Shown in pieces: positions 1 through 10,576 of a stretch of 64,000 nt of DNA; position 1 is the stretch's first letter; the number at the start of each line of letters is the position of its first letter. The DNA comes from Acephala macrosclerotiorum (Eukaryota; Ascomycota; Leotiomycetes; Helotiales; Mollisiaceae). Under the pieces are notes generated by a model. It ran no database searches and had not been told where the DNA came from. It was given only the letters and a program-made list of their open reading frames with translations. The stretch is from assembly GCA_014904845.1 (NCBI GenBank), contig MU119275.1, forward strand, positions 62,001 through 126,000, written 5' to 3'. Both the position numbers and the translations under genes were made by a program.

Positions 1-1380
1 CCTCACCACATCCAAGATGCTGATCGAAGAAGAAGATGAGCGAGAAGTAGCTTCAGTCCAAAGAATAGGCAACCCCAACCCCACACTCGAAATCCCACCC
101 CAACTAGCAAAAAAATCCCCCCTCTCCTTCTCCTCCGCCTCCTCCTTAGTCATAATCTCCCCATTAACCCCCTTCGTCCCAGCACAGCATCCTTTCCCCA
201 AATGCTCCGGCAACAATTTCAATTCCGGCGTACAAGGAGAATGATCGCTCACAACAGTCTGAATAACCGAATCTTCAGAAGTGAGTTCAGACCAAAGCCC
301 ATCACGATTGTTCGACGAACGAATAGGAGGACAACATTTATGCCTTGTGTCACCGTCGGCTACTTCTTCCGAAGCGAGGGCGAGATAATGAAAACACGTC
401 TCCGCCGTGATCTTCACGCCTCTCTCTTTCGCTGCCCTCAAGATCGGAACTGCTTCCACAGCCGAAAGATGTACGATATGAAGTTGTAATTCTGGTGCTA
501 GGTGGGAGAGGGAGAGAATCTCTTCGATAGCGTAGGTTTCGAATGCCGGGGGACGGGAGTCTAGGAATGTGGTGTAGGAGTTCAATGGGCCGGTGGGTTG
601 GAGTGGTGGGAGGGAGGTTTGGACGTCGTCACCTACGGAGTCGGTAATTGGGGGGATCATTTCGGCGTGGAACATTAGGGTTGTTGGTGTGTTTTTTAGG
701 GTGGTCATTGCCAACGCGACATCTTCTGATGAGACAGCTGGGAACTCGTCGACCTATCCCGTTCATTCCATTAGCCTTTGATTTCAATTGACAGGAGGAA
801 AGGAGGGACATACACCAGACTCAATTAAAAACCCCTTGAATCCTCTCACTCCCGCTTCGACGAGGGGCAAGAGTTCGGAGGCATTGCCAGGAATTACACC
901 ACCATAAAACCCAACATCAACCCAACACTGTCCCTGCGCAGCAGCAATCTTCTCCTTCAATCCAAGAACCGTGGTTGTAGGCGGAATAGCATTCAACGGC
1001 ATATCGACGACCGTCGTAACACCACCACTCGCCGCCGCTCTCGTCCCTGTATCGAATCCCTCCCATTCCGTTCTCCCCGGTTCATTCAGATGAACATGTG
1101 CGTCTACCAATCCCGGCAGCAAGAGTTTTGGGGAATGATCGATGTATGTAGTGTGTGCTGGAAAACTTGACGGAGGGAGAATGGTTGGGAGGATAGAGAT
1201 AATGATCCCAGTTTGAGGGGAGATGGTGAGGGTTACGGGGGAGACGGTTAGGTTGTTGTCTTGGTCGTATATTACGGCTCGGGAGGAGACGAGTGCGGTG
1301 AGGGGGATGGAGGAATCGTTTGGTGGGGTGTAGGCGGGTGTTGGGTAGGAGTGGTTTGGCGGGGATGTTGAGAAAGACAT
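1..1380 (-). CDS. Allantoinase, 3' end cut by window edge
   Basis: Hydrolyses allantoin to allantoate in purine catabolism (family of yeast DAL1). Two exons on the minus strand: 1380-814 and 753 to beyond position 1; the 60-bp intron 754-813 starts GTATGT, contains GCTAATG and ends ATAG, and rejoins the frame as IESG|VDEF. The start at 1380 (MSFSTSPP) is chosen because the frame above it is low-complexity and unlike the family. The metal-binding HVHLNEPGR motif gives His95 and His97; further amidohydrolase motifs are GFKGFL (likely carboxylated Lys), HIVHLSAVEA, ETCFHYL and SDHSPC. The family C-terminal segment begins (SSVGLGLPILW) and the frame is still open at base 1, so only the last part is missing. 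Divergent from the ferroportin gene. Family assignment is firm. Confidence 0.93.
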
Positions 1381-2718
1381 TTTGAGGGTGTTTGGGGGTC
1401 GATTTCCAAAAGAAAAGTTGGAAGACGAAATGCGGGGTGATTCTGTCCGTTCTTGGGATCGAACTGCGCGATTTTGGGTGTGGAATGCGCTTATCGTGGG
1501 CGTTGGGGCGTGAGAATGTGAATAATCTAGCCTCGAGCCAAGGCTGACGAATATTTTCAAGACAACGACGAAAATCCGAGGGTTGAAAGTGAGTAAAAGA
1601 CGAAGTGAATTGAAGAAGAGTAAGAGAGAAAGACGGTCAGACGAAAAGGAACACTGCCAGGGTTTGTGGGGTGCAGCTCCTGGCATCCACAGTCCTCAAC
1701 AGCCCACTGACATCCTTATCTCCTATCTTTCGTAGCCTTCCGGAAAGATGACGGTACTTGGCCCTAACAGAGAGACACTTGCTCCACGTTCAGGAACCAA
1801 TGCAAGCGCGTCTTTAGAGGCTGAGGATAGACCCTATAACGAATTTCCATCGAGTAAACAATCGAGTAAATATATATCTAGCCTGAAGTCTAGATGAGAG
1901 GTACGCCATGGCGTGAGGAACGCAGAACGTGAATCCGTCCGTGACTTCGGTCAGACTCGGTACCAGGTACCATCGCCGGGGAGACAACCGACGCAGCCGA
2001 TATAAAAGAAATGCTGGGAATCTGTCATGCTGTGGAACAATGATCTGGGATTCTGTAAGCAGCTCGCTCGCTGTGTTGGGATGATGATTCTGAAGATGGG
2101 ATGTGGTGGTGTTGTCAACGAATGAAGAAAGGCGAACTCCGACAAATCGCTGTGCGTTGTTCGCGCCTCTGATAAACTGTGCTGTCAACCGCCTTTCCCG
2201 AAGCAGCAGAAGTTTACTCGATAATTACTCGATCAAAACTCAGGAACCTGTTGGTTACATGCGTGCCCAGCCAGCTCATAGAAAATGGAGCGTATTGGGA
2301 TGCCTAGGTATGCAGCAATACCTAGGTAGTCTTTCATTCCGATTCAAATTCGAAGCCCCTTTCAATAACCGAAAGTTCCCGACTAATCACGTGAATCGTG
2401 ATGTACTGTACTTAGGTACTTCCGTACCACTTCAGCCTTGTCTTGGCAGTACCCCTTTTCCTCTTGGCGTCACCCTTCCCCTTCGATTAACCTTTTCTTA
2501 ATTCGTGCCAAATCCCACGAGCCTCGTCTCCAAAAATAACCACAGTGACATTTCACGATTCCTCGATTGGCGTCTGAAATCTGAGGTGAGACAGCTGAGG
2601 CTGGAAACGCCACATCGCTGATTCCGTCAAGCCAAGCCTGCTGTTCCGAACAGAAATATGAAACCTATCTTCAGGAAATGAACAACGCGACAAAAATCCT
2701 CAAAGATGCGAGGAAATC
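1381..2718. promoter_or_regulatory. Divergent intergenic region, allantoinase / ferroportin
   Basis: No convincing coding sequence. It must hold the promoters of both flanking genes. On the allantoinase side two HGATAR motifs, the consensus of AreA/Nit-2 type nitrogen GATA factors, lie on the gene's own strand at 1716-1721 (AGATAA) and 1723-1728 (AGATAG), about 340 bp upstream of its ATG. Such control would fit the pathway, but these hexamers are common and the link is inference. Confidence 0.3.
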
Positions 2719-4656
2719 ATGGTACCGAGTACCAGAATAAAAAGAACTTCTGGTAGTGAGGAAGCACTCGTTGGTGTTGGAAACGTGTCAAGTTTCGACG
2801 AGATGCACGGTTCAGGGGTTCGAGATGTTTGTGAAGATGAGGAACATCGTGCAGAGATGGGAAATGGATTTGCAGGACTTAATGGGAATTCCGATGGGCC
2901 AAAATTGAGAAAGATGACCTCTCGTGAAGAGAGGATGAAATGGTGGAGGGTGTATGCGATGCATTTTTTGTTCATGTGGAATTCGAGGACGTTTGAATAC
3001 GTGTCGGTAAGGACAACTTATTTTCAGAAGTATGGCACTTGCTGATTCTCCAGATCTTCCTCGTTGCTTTGGCATTCCCAAAGGGCCTGTTCGCAACGTC
3101 AATACGGTAGGTTCAACCCTTTTGGAAGATGCTCACGTGCTCACTTAATTCAGGGGTATTACATCTACGGTCTCTGCCATGCTCTGCGCTTCTGCTGTCG
3201 GAAATTGGATCGATCGCTCTCCCTCACGGCTACCGACACTTTTGATCACCATCTTCCTGAATCATGCCGCAATCGTCGCCTCGTACTGTTGCTGGCTCTA
3301 TTGGCCCGTCATCGCCGGATATGGTGATGAAGTCACCGGGGAGACCAGCGGACCCTTCTCCAGCCTCTCCAAAGGACTCGTATACGGTCTCATCCTCTTC
3401 CTCGATGTGGTCCACGATCTCAGCGCCATCGCCAATCGGCTCTCCCTGGAAAGAGATTGGGTTCCGATTCTCGTCGGTCCCATCACTCCTGAGATCAGCT
3501 ATGGACTCACTCAAGTCAACTCCGTAATGGTCAGAATCGAGCTCACCGTCAAGCTCGTCGCTCCATCACTCCTCCCTCTCATTATGTCGACGTTCAATTC
3601 CCAGGAAGGATGGATCTTGTTGCTTGTGGCAATTACGCTCGTGGTGTGGGCAGCTGAAGTTTGGTGTGCAAAACTCGTGGCAAAAGAGAACCCAGAACTC
3701 CAAGAGCTGAAGAAACCTTCCATTGACCCCGCAACCATTGAAGATCTGGAAATCGAAGATCAGTTCGCACATCTAAAGCCAGGACTTGCCTCATTGCCAC
3801 AGAAGATGTACTTTGTCCTGTACCAAGATCCAGCTGTGAGGTTGAGGCATTACTTCTCGATCCCGATGTGGCCGGCTTCGATTTCCATGGCTCTGTTGCA
3901 GCTTACCGTGCTGGCGTACTCTGCGACGTTAATCACGTACCTAGTCCAGACTAGATTCTCAATATCTTCAATTACAGTCGCGAGAGCATCTGGTGCTATC
4001 ACTGGACTGGCGAGCACGGTGATTACACCTTGGCTCGTTCGCGTGCTGAGAGGTCGCTATATTCGTGGCTCGAGCGCTGAGGGCGAACAAGATGATGCCG
4101 CTGAGGGCAAGGTTGTCCGCACCGTTGGAATGTGGGGAATCTTGTTGCAGTTCCTGTGCCTGGTAGGTTCTGTCAACAACTGGGACATTTATAAGTGGCT
4201 TACCGTCTCCAGATTCCCGTTGTCCTCGTCCTCTGGAGTTTATCATTAGCCATTCCAGCAGAAGTCGTATCACGACAGGCTGAAGAAAACGCCTCCTCGC
4301 CTCAATTTCTAATCTCGTTCATCCTTTTCGCCTTCCTCTCTCTATCTCGAGTCGGACATTACATGAACACTCTCATGGTCCAGGAACTTGGACAGGTCGA
4401 GATCCCAGTATCTCAACGATCAACCTTCGCCGGCACAGAACAGTCCTTCAAATCCCTATGCGAGTTGTGCCATTGGGCTGCAACCGTTGCATGGGATCAT
4501 CCGAGTCAGTTCAAATGGCTGGCATTGGGAAGTTTGACGGTTACTGGCTCGAGTGCTGTGTTATTTGGGACATGGGCGAGGAAGTCTGGGAAGAGCAGTA
4601 GCCGCGGGTACGAGAGCGTTCCATTGAACGATCTCCAAGAAGACAATACTTTGTGA
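2719..4656 (+). CDS. Ferroportin-like metal exporter (SLC40 family)
   Basis: Four exons, 2719-3006, 3054-3106, 3154-4162 and 4213-4656, give 597 residues; the introns are 47, 47 and 50 bp with GT-AG ends and all phases agree. The family hallmarks are visible: a first membrane segment with RTFEYVS, the GNWIDR loop after transmembrane helix 2, a segment matching the ferroportin helix 4-5 stretch with ERDW (VHDLSAIANRLSLERDW), a long hydrophilic central loop, and a last block around QELGQVEIPVSQRSTFAG resembling the C-terminal ferroportin helices. Members export Fe2+ and related metals. Residues 1-70 are hydrophilic and non-conserved, so the ATG at 2719 is less certain than the rest. Membrane location and substrate are inferred from family; plasma membrane versus vacuole cannot be told. 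Confidence 0.88.
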
Positions 4657-4985
4657 TTGATCTCTCTGTATATAGATCTTTTTGTACCTTCTTCATGTGA
4701 ATATCTTTAGACTTTCCCAACGCGGGGGACTCCTATCTACGAACGTGATCTGTTCCGATTTAATCCCGTTCGGGGCCGACCACCACTTTCAAGTGCGGTG
4801 AGCGATTCTGCCGCTGCAAGCCGTCTTACAAACTTCCCCCACTAATGATTCCAAGATCTCCGTCATATCTATTGCAATGTTTCTTTTGCCAACGCACTTT
4901 TTGCAAGTGCCACAGTACGAGCAGAACCAGATCATGGAACGGTATCCTACATAAAGTTTGTTACTTTCTATTTTATTCTGTTAGT

Positions 4986-7328
4986 ATGGCTTCCTTTGGG
5001 AGACCTTGGCGGACATTCAGCCTCGCTACAGGCAAGCTTCTATCCACAACACGAGAAATAGCTTCAGCAGCGCGTCGAGGAATTGCCTCCGCAGCACCCA
5101 CGATACAAGAATACCCACAGCACGACCTTCCTCCATCTCCAGTCTCCAACCGACTCGAAGCAATCAAAAACGCAAAGCCCTTCTCCGCCTTCCTCACAGA
5201 CACCTACCAACGTCAACACGACTACCTCCGAATATCCATCACCGAGAAATGCAACCTCCGCTGCCTGTACTGCATGCCCGAAGAAGGCGTCCCCCAATCA
5301 CCAGCTCCCGATCTCCTCACCACTCCTGAGATATTCATGCTGTCCTCTGTGTTTGTGAATCAGGGCGTCACGAAGATACGATTGACAGGCGGCGAGCCGA
5401 CCGTGCGGAGAGATATACTGCCATTGATGCAGCAGATCGGCTCTCTACGATCACAAGGTCTGCGAGAGCTCTGCCTCACCACCAACGGCGTCACACTCCA
5501 CCGAAAGCTAGACGGCATGGTAGAAGCAGGTCTCACAGGCGTAAACCTCAGTCTCGACACACTCGACCCATGGCAATTCCAAATCATGACCCGACGGAAA
5601 GGATTCGAAGCCGTTATGAAGAGCATCAATCGAATCCTAGAAATGAACAAACTCGGTGCAGGCATAAAGCTAAAGATCAACTGTGTGGTGATGCGGGGTA
5701 TCAACGAGCGGGAAATCTTACCTTTCGTTGAGTTGGGACGAGAACAAGACCTCGAGGTCCGGTTCATTGAATACATGCCTTTTGATGGCAACAAATGGAG
5801 TCAGGGAAAGATGTTGAGTTATCAGGAGATGCTGGATATGATTCAGGAGAAATATCCTACGTTAAGGAAGGTTCGGGATCATAAGAATGATACAAGTAAG
5901 ACGTATGAGATCCCGGGCTTTGTGGGGAGGATGGGGTTCATTACGAGTATGACGCATAATTTCTGCGGGACGTGTAATAGGCTTCGGATTACCAGTGATG
6001 GGAATTTGAAAGTCTGTCTTTTTGGAAATGCGGAGGTGTCGTTGCGGGATATTTTAAGGAAAACGAATAATGGGAATCCGATCGATGAGCAGGCTTTTGA
6101 AGCTATGAAGCAGATCGAGATGGATCGCCGGCAAGGACTTTCAGCGTCTGGTCCCCTTGGTGGGACAGAACATGAGAGAGAATTGTTGGATGTCATTGGG
6201 ATGGCGGTCAGTAGGAAGAAGGAGAAGCATGCCGGGATGGGAGAGTTGGAGAATATGAAGAATAGGCCGATGATTTTGATAGGTGGGTAGGTCCCCCATC
6301 TTCCTTTTCGCATATGGTTGGCAATTGCATGCATGAATGGCGTTCTTTTTGAAGCATATACCCAGATGTATGTAGGCTTGGATAGCGGCACATTTAAAAT
6401 GAATCATGAGAGATGATCTAGTGTTTATTACTGATTGTGCTCAGATGAAAACCTTTCCAAGAAGTCTTCATTTCCTCCCAGAGCAGCCCAGTCACGGACA
6501 TCACAGCCCGGTCTTTGGAGTCGGATTCCAACCCATCTGCTCTCCACAACCCCATCCGTCAGCCGCATCCGACTCTACTCTTTCTCTAGGCCCTCTCCCT
6601 CAGTTTCAACTTCTACAGCCATTTCCGCGGCCTCCCAAACTCCCGAACCAAAGCTCACACACCTCTCCCCCTCGGGCTCCGCCCACATGGTTGGCATATC
6701 GGAAAAGCATATAACAACAAGAATAGCGACAGCAGTTTGCAGCGTACGTTTCTCAAACCCAACTCCCCTACCCCTTATCAGAAGCAACAGCATGAAGAAA
6801 GGAGACGTGCTGTCCGTTGCTAGGATAGCGGGGATAATGGCTGCGAAGAAAACGAGTGATTTGATGCCGCTTTGTCATCCGATTGGGATTGAGAAGGTTA
6901 GTGTTGAGCTTGAGGTCGTTGGCCCGTCCTTTTCTTGTTCCTCTAAAGAAAGCACCAAGGAGACGACAAGTATCCCATGGCAAGGAACAGGTCAAGGGGA
7001 CGCATACCCATTTCATACCCCTCCACCCTCAAGCCCATCATCTCCATCACCCTCAACCTTTCTCTCGACTCCAAAGGAAAGGGAGGGTTTTGGAAGGGTA
7101 GATATCACAGCAACAGTCCAATGTTCTGGAAAAACGGGCGTAGAGATGGAGGCCCTGACAGCAGCGAGTGTTGCGGGGTTGACGGTGTATGATATGTGTA
7201 AGGCTGTTGACAAGGGGATGAGGGTTGAAGGTTTGAGGGTGGTGAGGAAGGAGGGTGGGAAGAGTGGAGTTTGGGTTGAGGGATGTCCGTTGAGAAAGGG
7301 TCAGGGCGAGGGTTGTAGAACGGCATGA
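4986..7328 (+). CDS. cnxABC: Molybdenum cofactor biosynthesis fusion protein, MoaA-MoaC (MOCS1/CnxABC type)
   Basis: Two exons, 4986-6282 and 6445-7328, give 726 residues. The MoaA half (GTP 3',8-cyclase, radical SAM) has the N-terminal cluster C-N-L-R-C-L-Y-C (Cys89, 93, 96), a TGGEPTVR motif and the C-terminal cluster Cys327, Cys330 and Cys344 (CGTCNRLR). The MoaC half (cyclic pyranopterin monophosphate synthase) has KKGDVLSVARIAGIMAAK, PLCHPIGI and MEALTAASVAGLTVYDMCKA. Together they make cPMP, the first Moco intermediate; the MoaA step is mitochondrial in eukaryotes, and the Arg/Ser/Ala-rich start (MASFGRPWR) looks like a targeting peptide. An in-frame ATG at 4845 would add 47 residues of non-family sequence. 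The MoaC half carries a roughly 60-residue Ser/Pro-rich insertion. The 162-bp intron is special: read through, it gives Gly-Gly-stop (see findings). Confidence 0.95.
6283..6444 (+). other. Intron between the MoaA and MoaC halves, possible alternative terminator of MoaA
   Basis: The donor is G|GTGGGTAGG and the acceptor GTGCTCAG|AT. Splicing rebuilds a GAT codon (ILI-DENL) and fuses the two domains. If the intron is kept, the codons after ATT TTG ATA are GGT GGG TAG, so MoaA ends in a Gly-Gly dipeptide at 6290. At 162 bp it is about three times longer than most introns in this window. Confidence 0.8.
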
Positions 7329-7614
7329 ATGGAATAAGCTTCAACCTTGGCCTTTGCGGCAAGCTAGCAGCTACCAGTGTCATGATTCTGTGTTCTATCA
7401 AGAGTGCCAAGCGGCAGGCAGGTCCACGTTAACGCATGCGACAGCAGTTTATTTCTCTGCTCCGCATTTTGCAACACGCTTGCATAGTTGCCAAATATCA
7501 AATCTCATTCAAACCTCTGGAACTACCTACAGACTTTTTCTTTTTTCGTCTTCTTATTTAACAATCTAATTCGAAGCGATATCTTACTCAGCCTCACCAA
7601 CTCCAAATAGTACT

Positions 7615-9927
7615 CTACTCATCCTTACCAACCTCCTCATCAATCTTCTCCTCAATTTCATCAACCTCACCACTCAAACTACTCCACTCGTCCTTCAACT
7701 AACTCCACCCATCCTTTAACTTTTCTTCCCATTCCTCAGCCTTCTCCTTCAGATCCTCGAACTCTCCCCTCTTTCCCAACCCTCTCTTCTCCACCAAATC
7801 GTAATCAAGATCCAAGTCAGTGATAGCAAGAGCGAAGCGGCGTGTCGAGTCGGTAATACAGGTATTGTTGTGTTTGCAGGCTTGCATTTCGAGCATGTGG
7901 GCGTCGTTTAGGGTTTGCAGCTTAAGGATGTAGGATGCGTGATCGGGTTTTGGTTGATTGGCGGTGGTGGGGTTACTGGGAGCGGTTACTGGTAGGAGGG
8001 GTTCACCGGAGGAAGAGTGGGTTGGGGGTTCCTCGATGTCGTCATCGTTGGGCAAGGAGGAAGAGGTAGGGATAGGAGTAGAGGATGATGGGGAACTGAG
8101 AGAGGTGGTAGATGTTGAGATGGTCGAAGAAGTGGGGATGGATGATGAGCTCGAGGTGGTCTTGAGAGAGGTGGTCGATGATGAGAGGGTCGAGGAGGAT
8201 GACCTGAGCGCTGAAGTCGACGAGAGAGGAGCGATGACCGATATCTTGCTGCTGGAACGGCTAAAGCTCTTCGCTTCGGATGAGATAGATGAAGTCGTAG
8301 AAGACAGAGTCGTTGAAGAGCTCGATGTGGACATGGTTGACTGATATTCCCTGATACGACTCATGAGCGAGGGAATATCGACGGTTTTGAAACCAATCGA
8401 GCTCTTGCTCGTGGATGGCGTTGATGTCGAGGCTACCAGTGAAGAACTCGAGGTAGATGTGGGCTCGCTGCTCGACAGAGACACGGCCGATGAGCTCCCG
8501 ACAGTGCTGCTTGGTGCTTGGGTACTGGCAGGCAAAAAGGTTGACGGTATGCTCGAGAGAGAGGCAGATGAGCTAGTCGCAATCTTGTTGCTTGCCGACG
8601 TGGTGCTGGCATACGAACTTGACGAGGCAGTTGATGTCAACTTGTCAGAGGCTGCAGTGGTGATACCACCCAAGGAAACGATCGAAAACGACGAACTCGG
8701 CTTTGAGATCCTTATCTCACTGTTAACTTGCGTCGCAGCAACACTAGAGGGCTTGGTCAAATCGATGACTACCTCCTCATGGACCTTGTTGTGCGTCTTG
8801 CTAGAGGTGTTGAATTCGAAACCCGACCCCACAACTGATCCGTCTTCAGAGGTGGTCTTCGTCCATGAATCGGTTGAGGTTTCACTCTCGGTCTTACTGT
8901 CGAAGGTGTTATTGCTAGTTGAGTTCAACTTCGCCAACTCGTTAAGATAGAAAGTTCTAAGCTCAGGCGGCAAGTTGGCGAGAGTCTTGATGGTGTCGGC
9001 GGCATCATCGAGTGTTTTGTGCTTTTCTCGCGAGGACTCTGAGTGAACGGTACTAATTCGAGTGCGAGCATGATCGACAATGGTGTTGGCTTCCTTGTAC
9101 GTCTTCTCCTCAATCTTGATTTTGCAGTCGTTGATGATTTTGCTCTCCTTGTCGTGGCTATGGTTGATGCTGCGTGGTTGGACTTTCGTCAAAGTGCAGT
9201 TCTCCCTTTCGAATATACCGTGAACTGCTCTCTGAAAGTACGATAAGACAGCCTTATTGACATTATGCTGAGTTGTGCGGTCTTCGGGTTGTAAGGATAA
9301 GATCGCACCCTTCAAGGAGAATAGCCGGGCTGCCGTGAGATTGCCATTCTTGAAGTCGTCAACAAGACCTTGTGCTGCAGCACCTGCATCTCTCTTACTC
9401 AATTCGACATCCTTGCCGGTCTCCAGACCTGAGCCTTGCATAGGACCGTGAACAAGACCCTCTGCAAAAGGATCGTAGTTGTCTCGCTTTGCCAGAGTGG
9501 TGTTCTGGCCACGTGAAGGTTGAGTGGCAGGACCAAGACCGCCTTGGCCAGGTTGTAAGACTGGTGGCGGAGGCTTAGTTGTGATATTTAAGTCATGCTC
9601 TCGAGAGAATGCATCTGCGATTTTCTGCTGCAAGAATTTGTCGAGGGGGCTGTGATCTTGTTTCTTCGATGTCTTGTTCTTGTGCCCCTTATGATGAAGT
9701 GGGATAAGCGACAAGGCCTCGCTGATTATCGGGAACTTCTCAAGGTTGGTAGGATTCTCAGACGGTTTGCTTGGATTCTTGGCGATTGCTGGTCTGATAA
9801 TACCGTCTGGTGAAACTAGGAGCGAGATTGGTCCTAGGAGATCCAATGACGTTCGTGTGTTGTTTACAGGTGCTGCTGTTGCGCCGTAGACCAGGATAGC
9901 CGCTGCGATGCAACAATTGATCTTCAT
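7615..9927 (-). CDS. Secreted Ser/Thr-rich protein with Kex2-type processing sites; open frame continues past its TAG
   Basis: The ORF from 9927 to the TAG at 7699-7701 encodes 742 residues with no intron needed. The first 19 residues (MKINCCIAAAILVYGATAA) form a signal peptide. KR sites follow at LAKR|DNYDPF, LSKR|DAGAAA, VEKR|GLG and GKR|GEF, so Kex2-type cleavage is likely. Roughly residues 395-640 are a mucin-like Ser/Thr tract, the sort that is O-mannosylated, and several N-glycosylation sequons occur earlier. The tail is charged and helical (EEWEEKLKDGWS). After the TAG the same frame stays open for 27 more codons that resemble the tail (LKDEWSSLSG, EVDEIEEKIDEE), up to a TAG at 7615-7617. 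I do not recognise a family; role in wall or secretion is inference. Confidence 0.72.
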
Positions 9928-10576
9928 TATACTTGTTCGAACGAGCGACTAATGTTAAAAATTTCGGTTGAAAGGTGTTGAGGAGAAAGAGTTGAGGATG
10001 CCGAGAGTACAACCTTTTTATTGTGCGAGCGATTTATCATGTTCGTCAACATTGTGAAAGTTCGAAATTCTTGCTGCACCGATATAATGAACCATTGGAG
10101 ATTTCAGGCATAGTTTAGGGGAAGATTTTGCAAGTTCATCCCCCGTCTCCAGACCCGGACTAGCGTTCCAGTGTACGAAAGGGTGTACCAAGTTTGACAG
10201 CTCGCTAAATCTCGCTAACCCCTAACAGGGGCAAACGTGCGGAAATTTTCATGTGAGGTGCATTTTTAAGCTGTGACCATGGCGACTTGGTTGCATCACG
10301 ATTACCGAGATCTTACCAAAGAATTGTAGACTTCATCTTCGGTTCAATCATGAGTTTCGAGAAGGCTCGAACTCGTTGCTCGCCTCACCTTCACGCTTCG
10401 TGCCTCCTGTTGCAACTAGCTTTTCTTTATGTACTCGTTACAAGCGTTTATATTGTTAAAAACACAAATACATTGACTATCTAAGACTACCCAAAAAAGT
10501 CACTTTACACATAACCTTTGCAAACACTTTTTCCAAGTCTTGGTGGTCTTGTGTCGAGGGGCAAGGACAGAGCCCC
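9928..10576. other. Intergenic stretch, no gene seen
   Basis: Lies between the secreted-protein gene start and the end of paralogue A, so it must contain the former's promoter and the latter's 3' end. Only short chance frames are present. Confidence 0.4.

Noticed and set aside
784..1686. Allantoinase start further upstream, at 1686
   Set aside because: The extra 102 codons are Ser/Phe/Leu-rich low-complexity sequence with no family similarity; the ATG at 1380 gives a normal N-terminus.
4845..4985. Upstream in-frame ATG extending the MoaA protein by 47 residues
   Set aside because: The extra sequence is not family-like and would hide a plausible mitochondrial presequence that starts at 4986.
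8363..8950. 195-codon plus-strand ORF within the secreted-protein gene
   Set aside because: It is the antisense of the Ser/Thr-rich tract, whose codon bias produces long Glu/Val/Asp-rich shadow frames.
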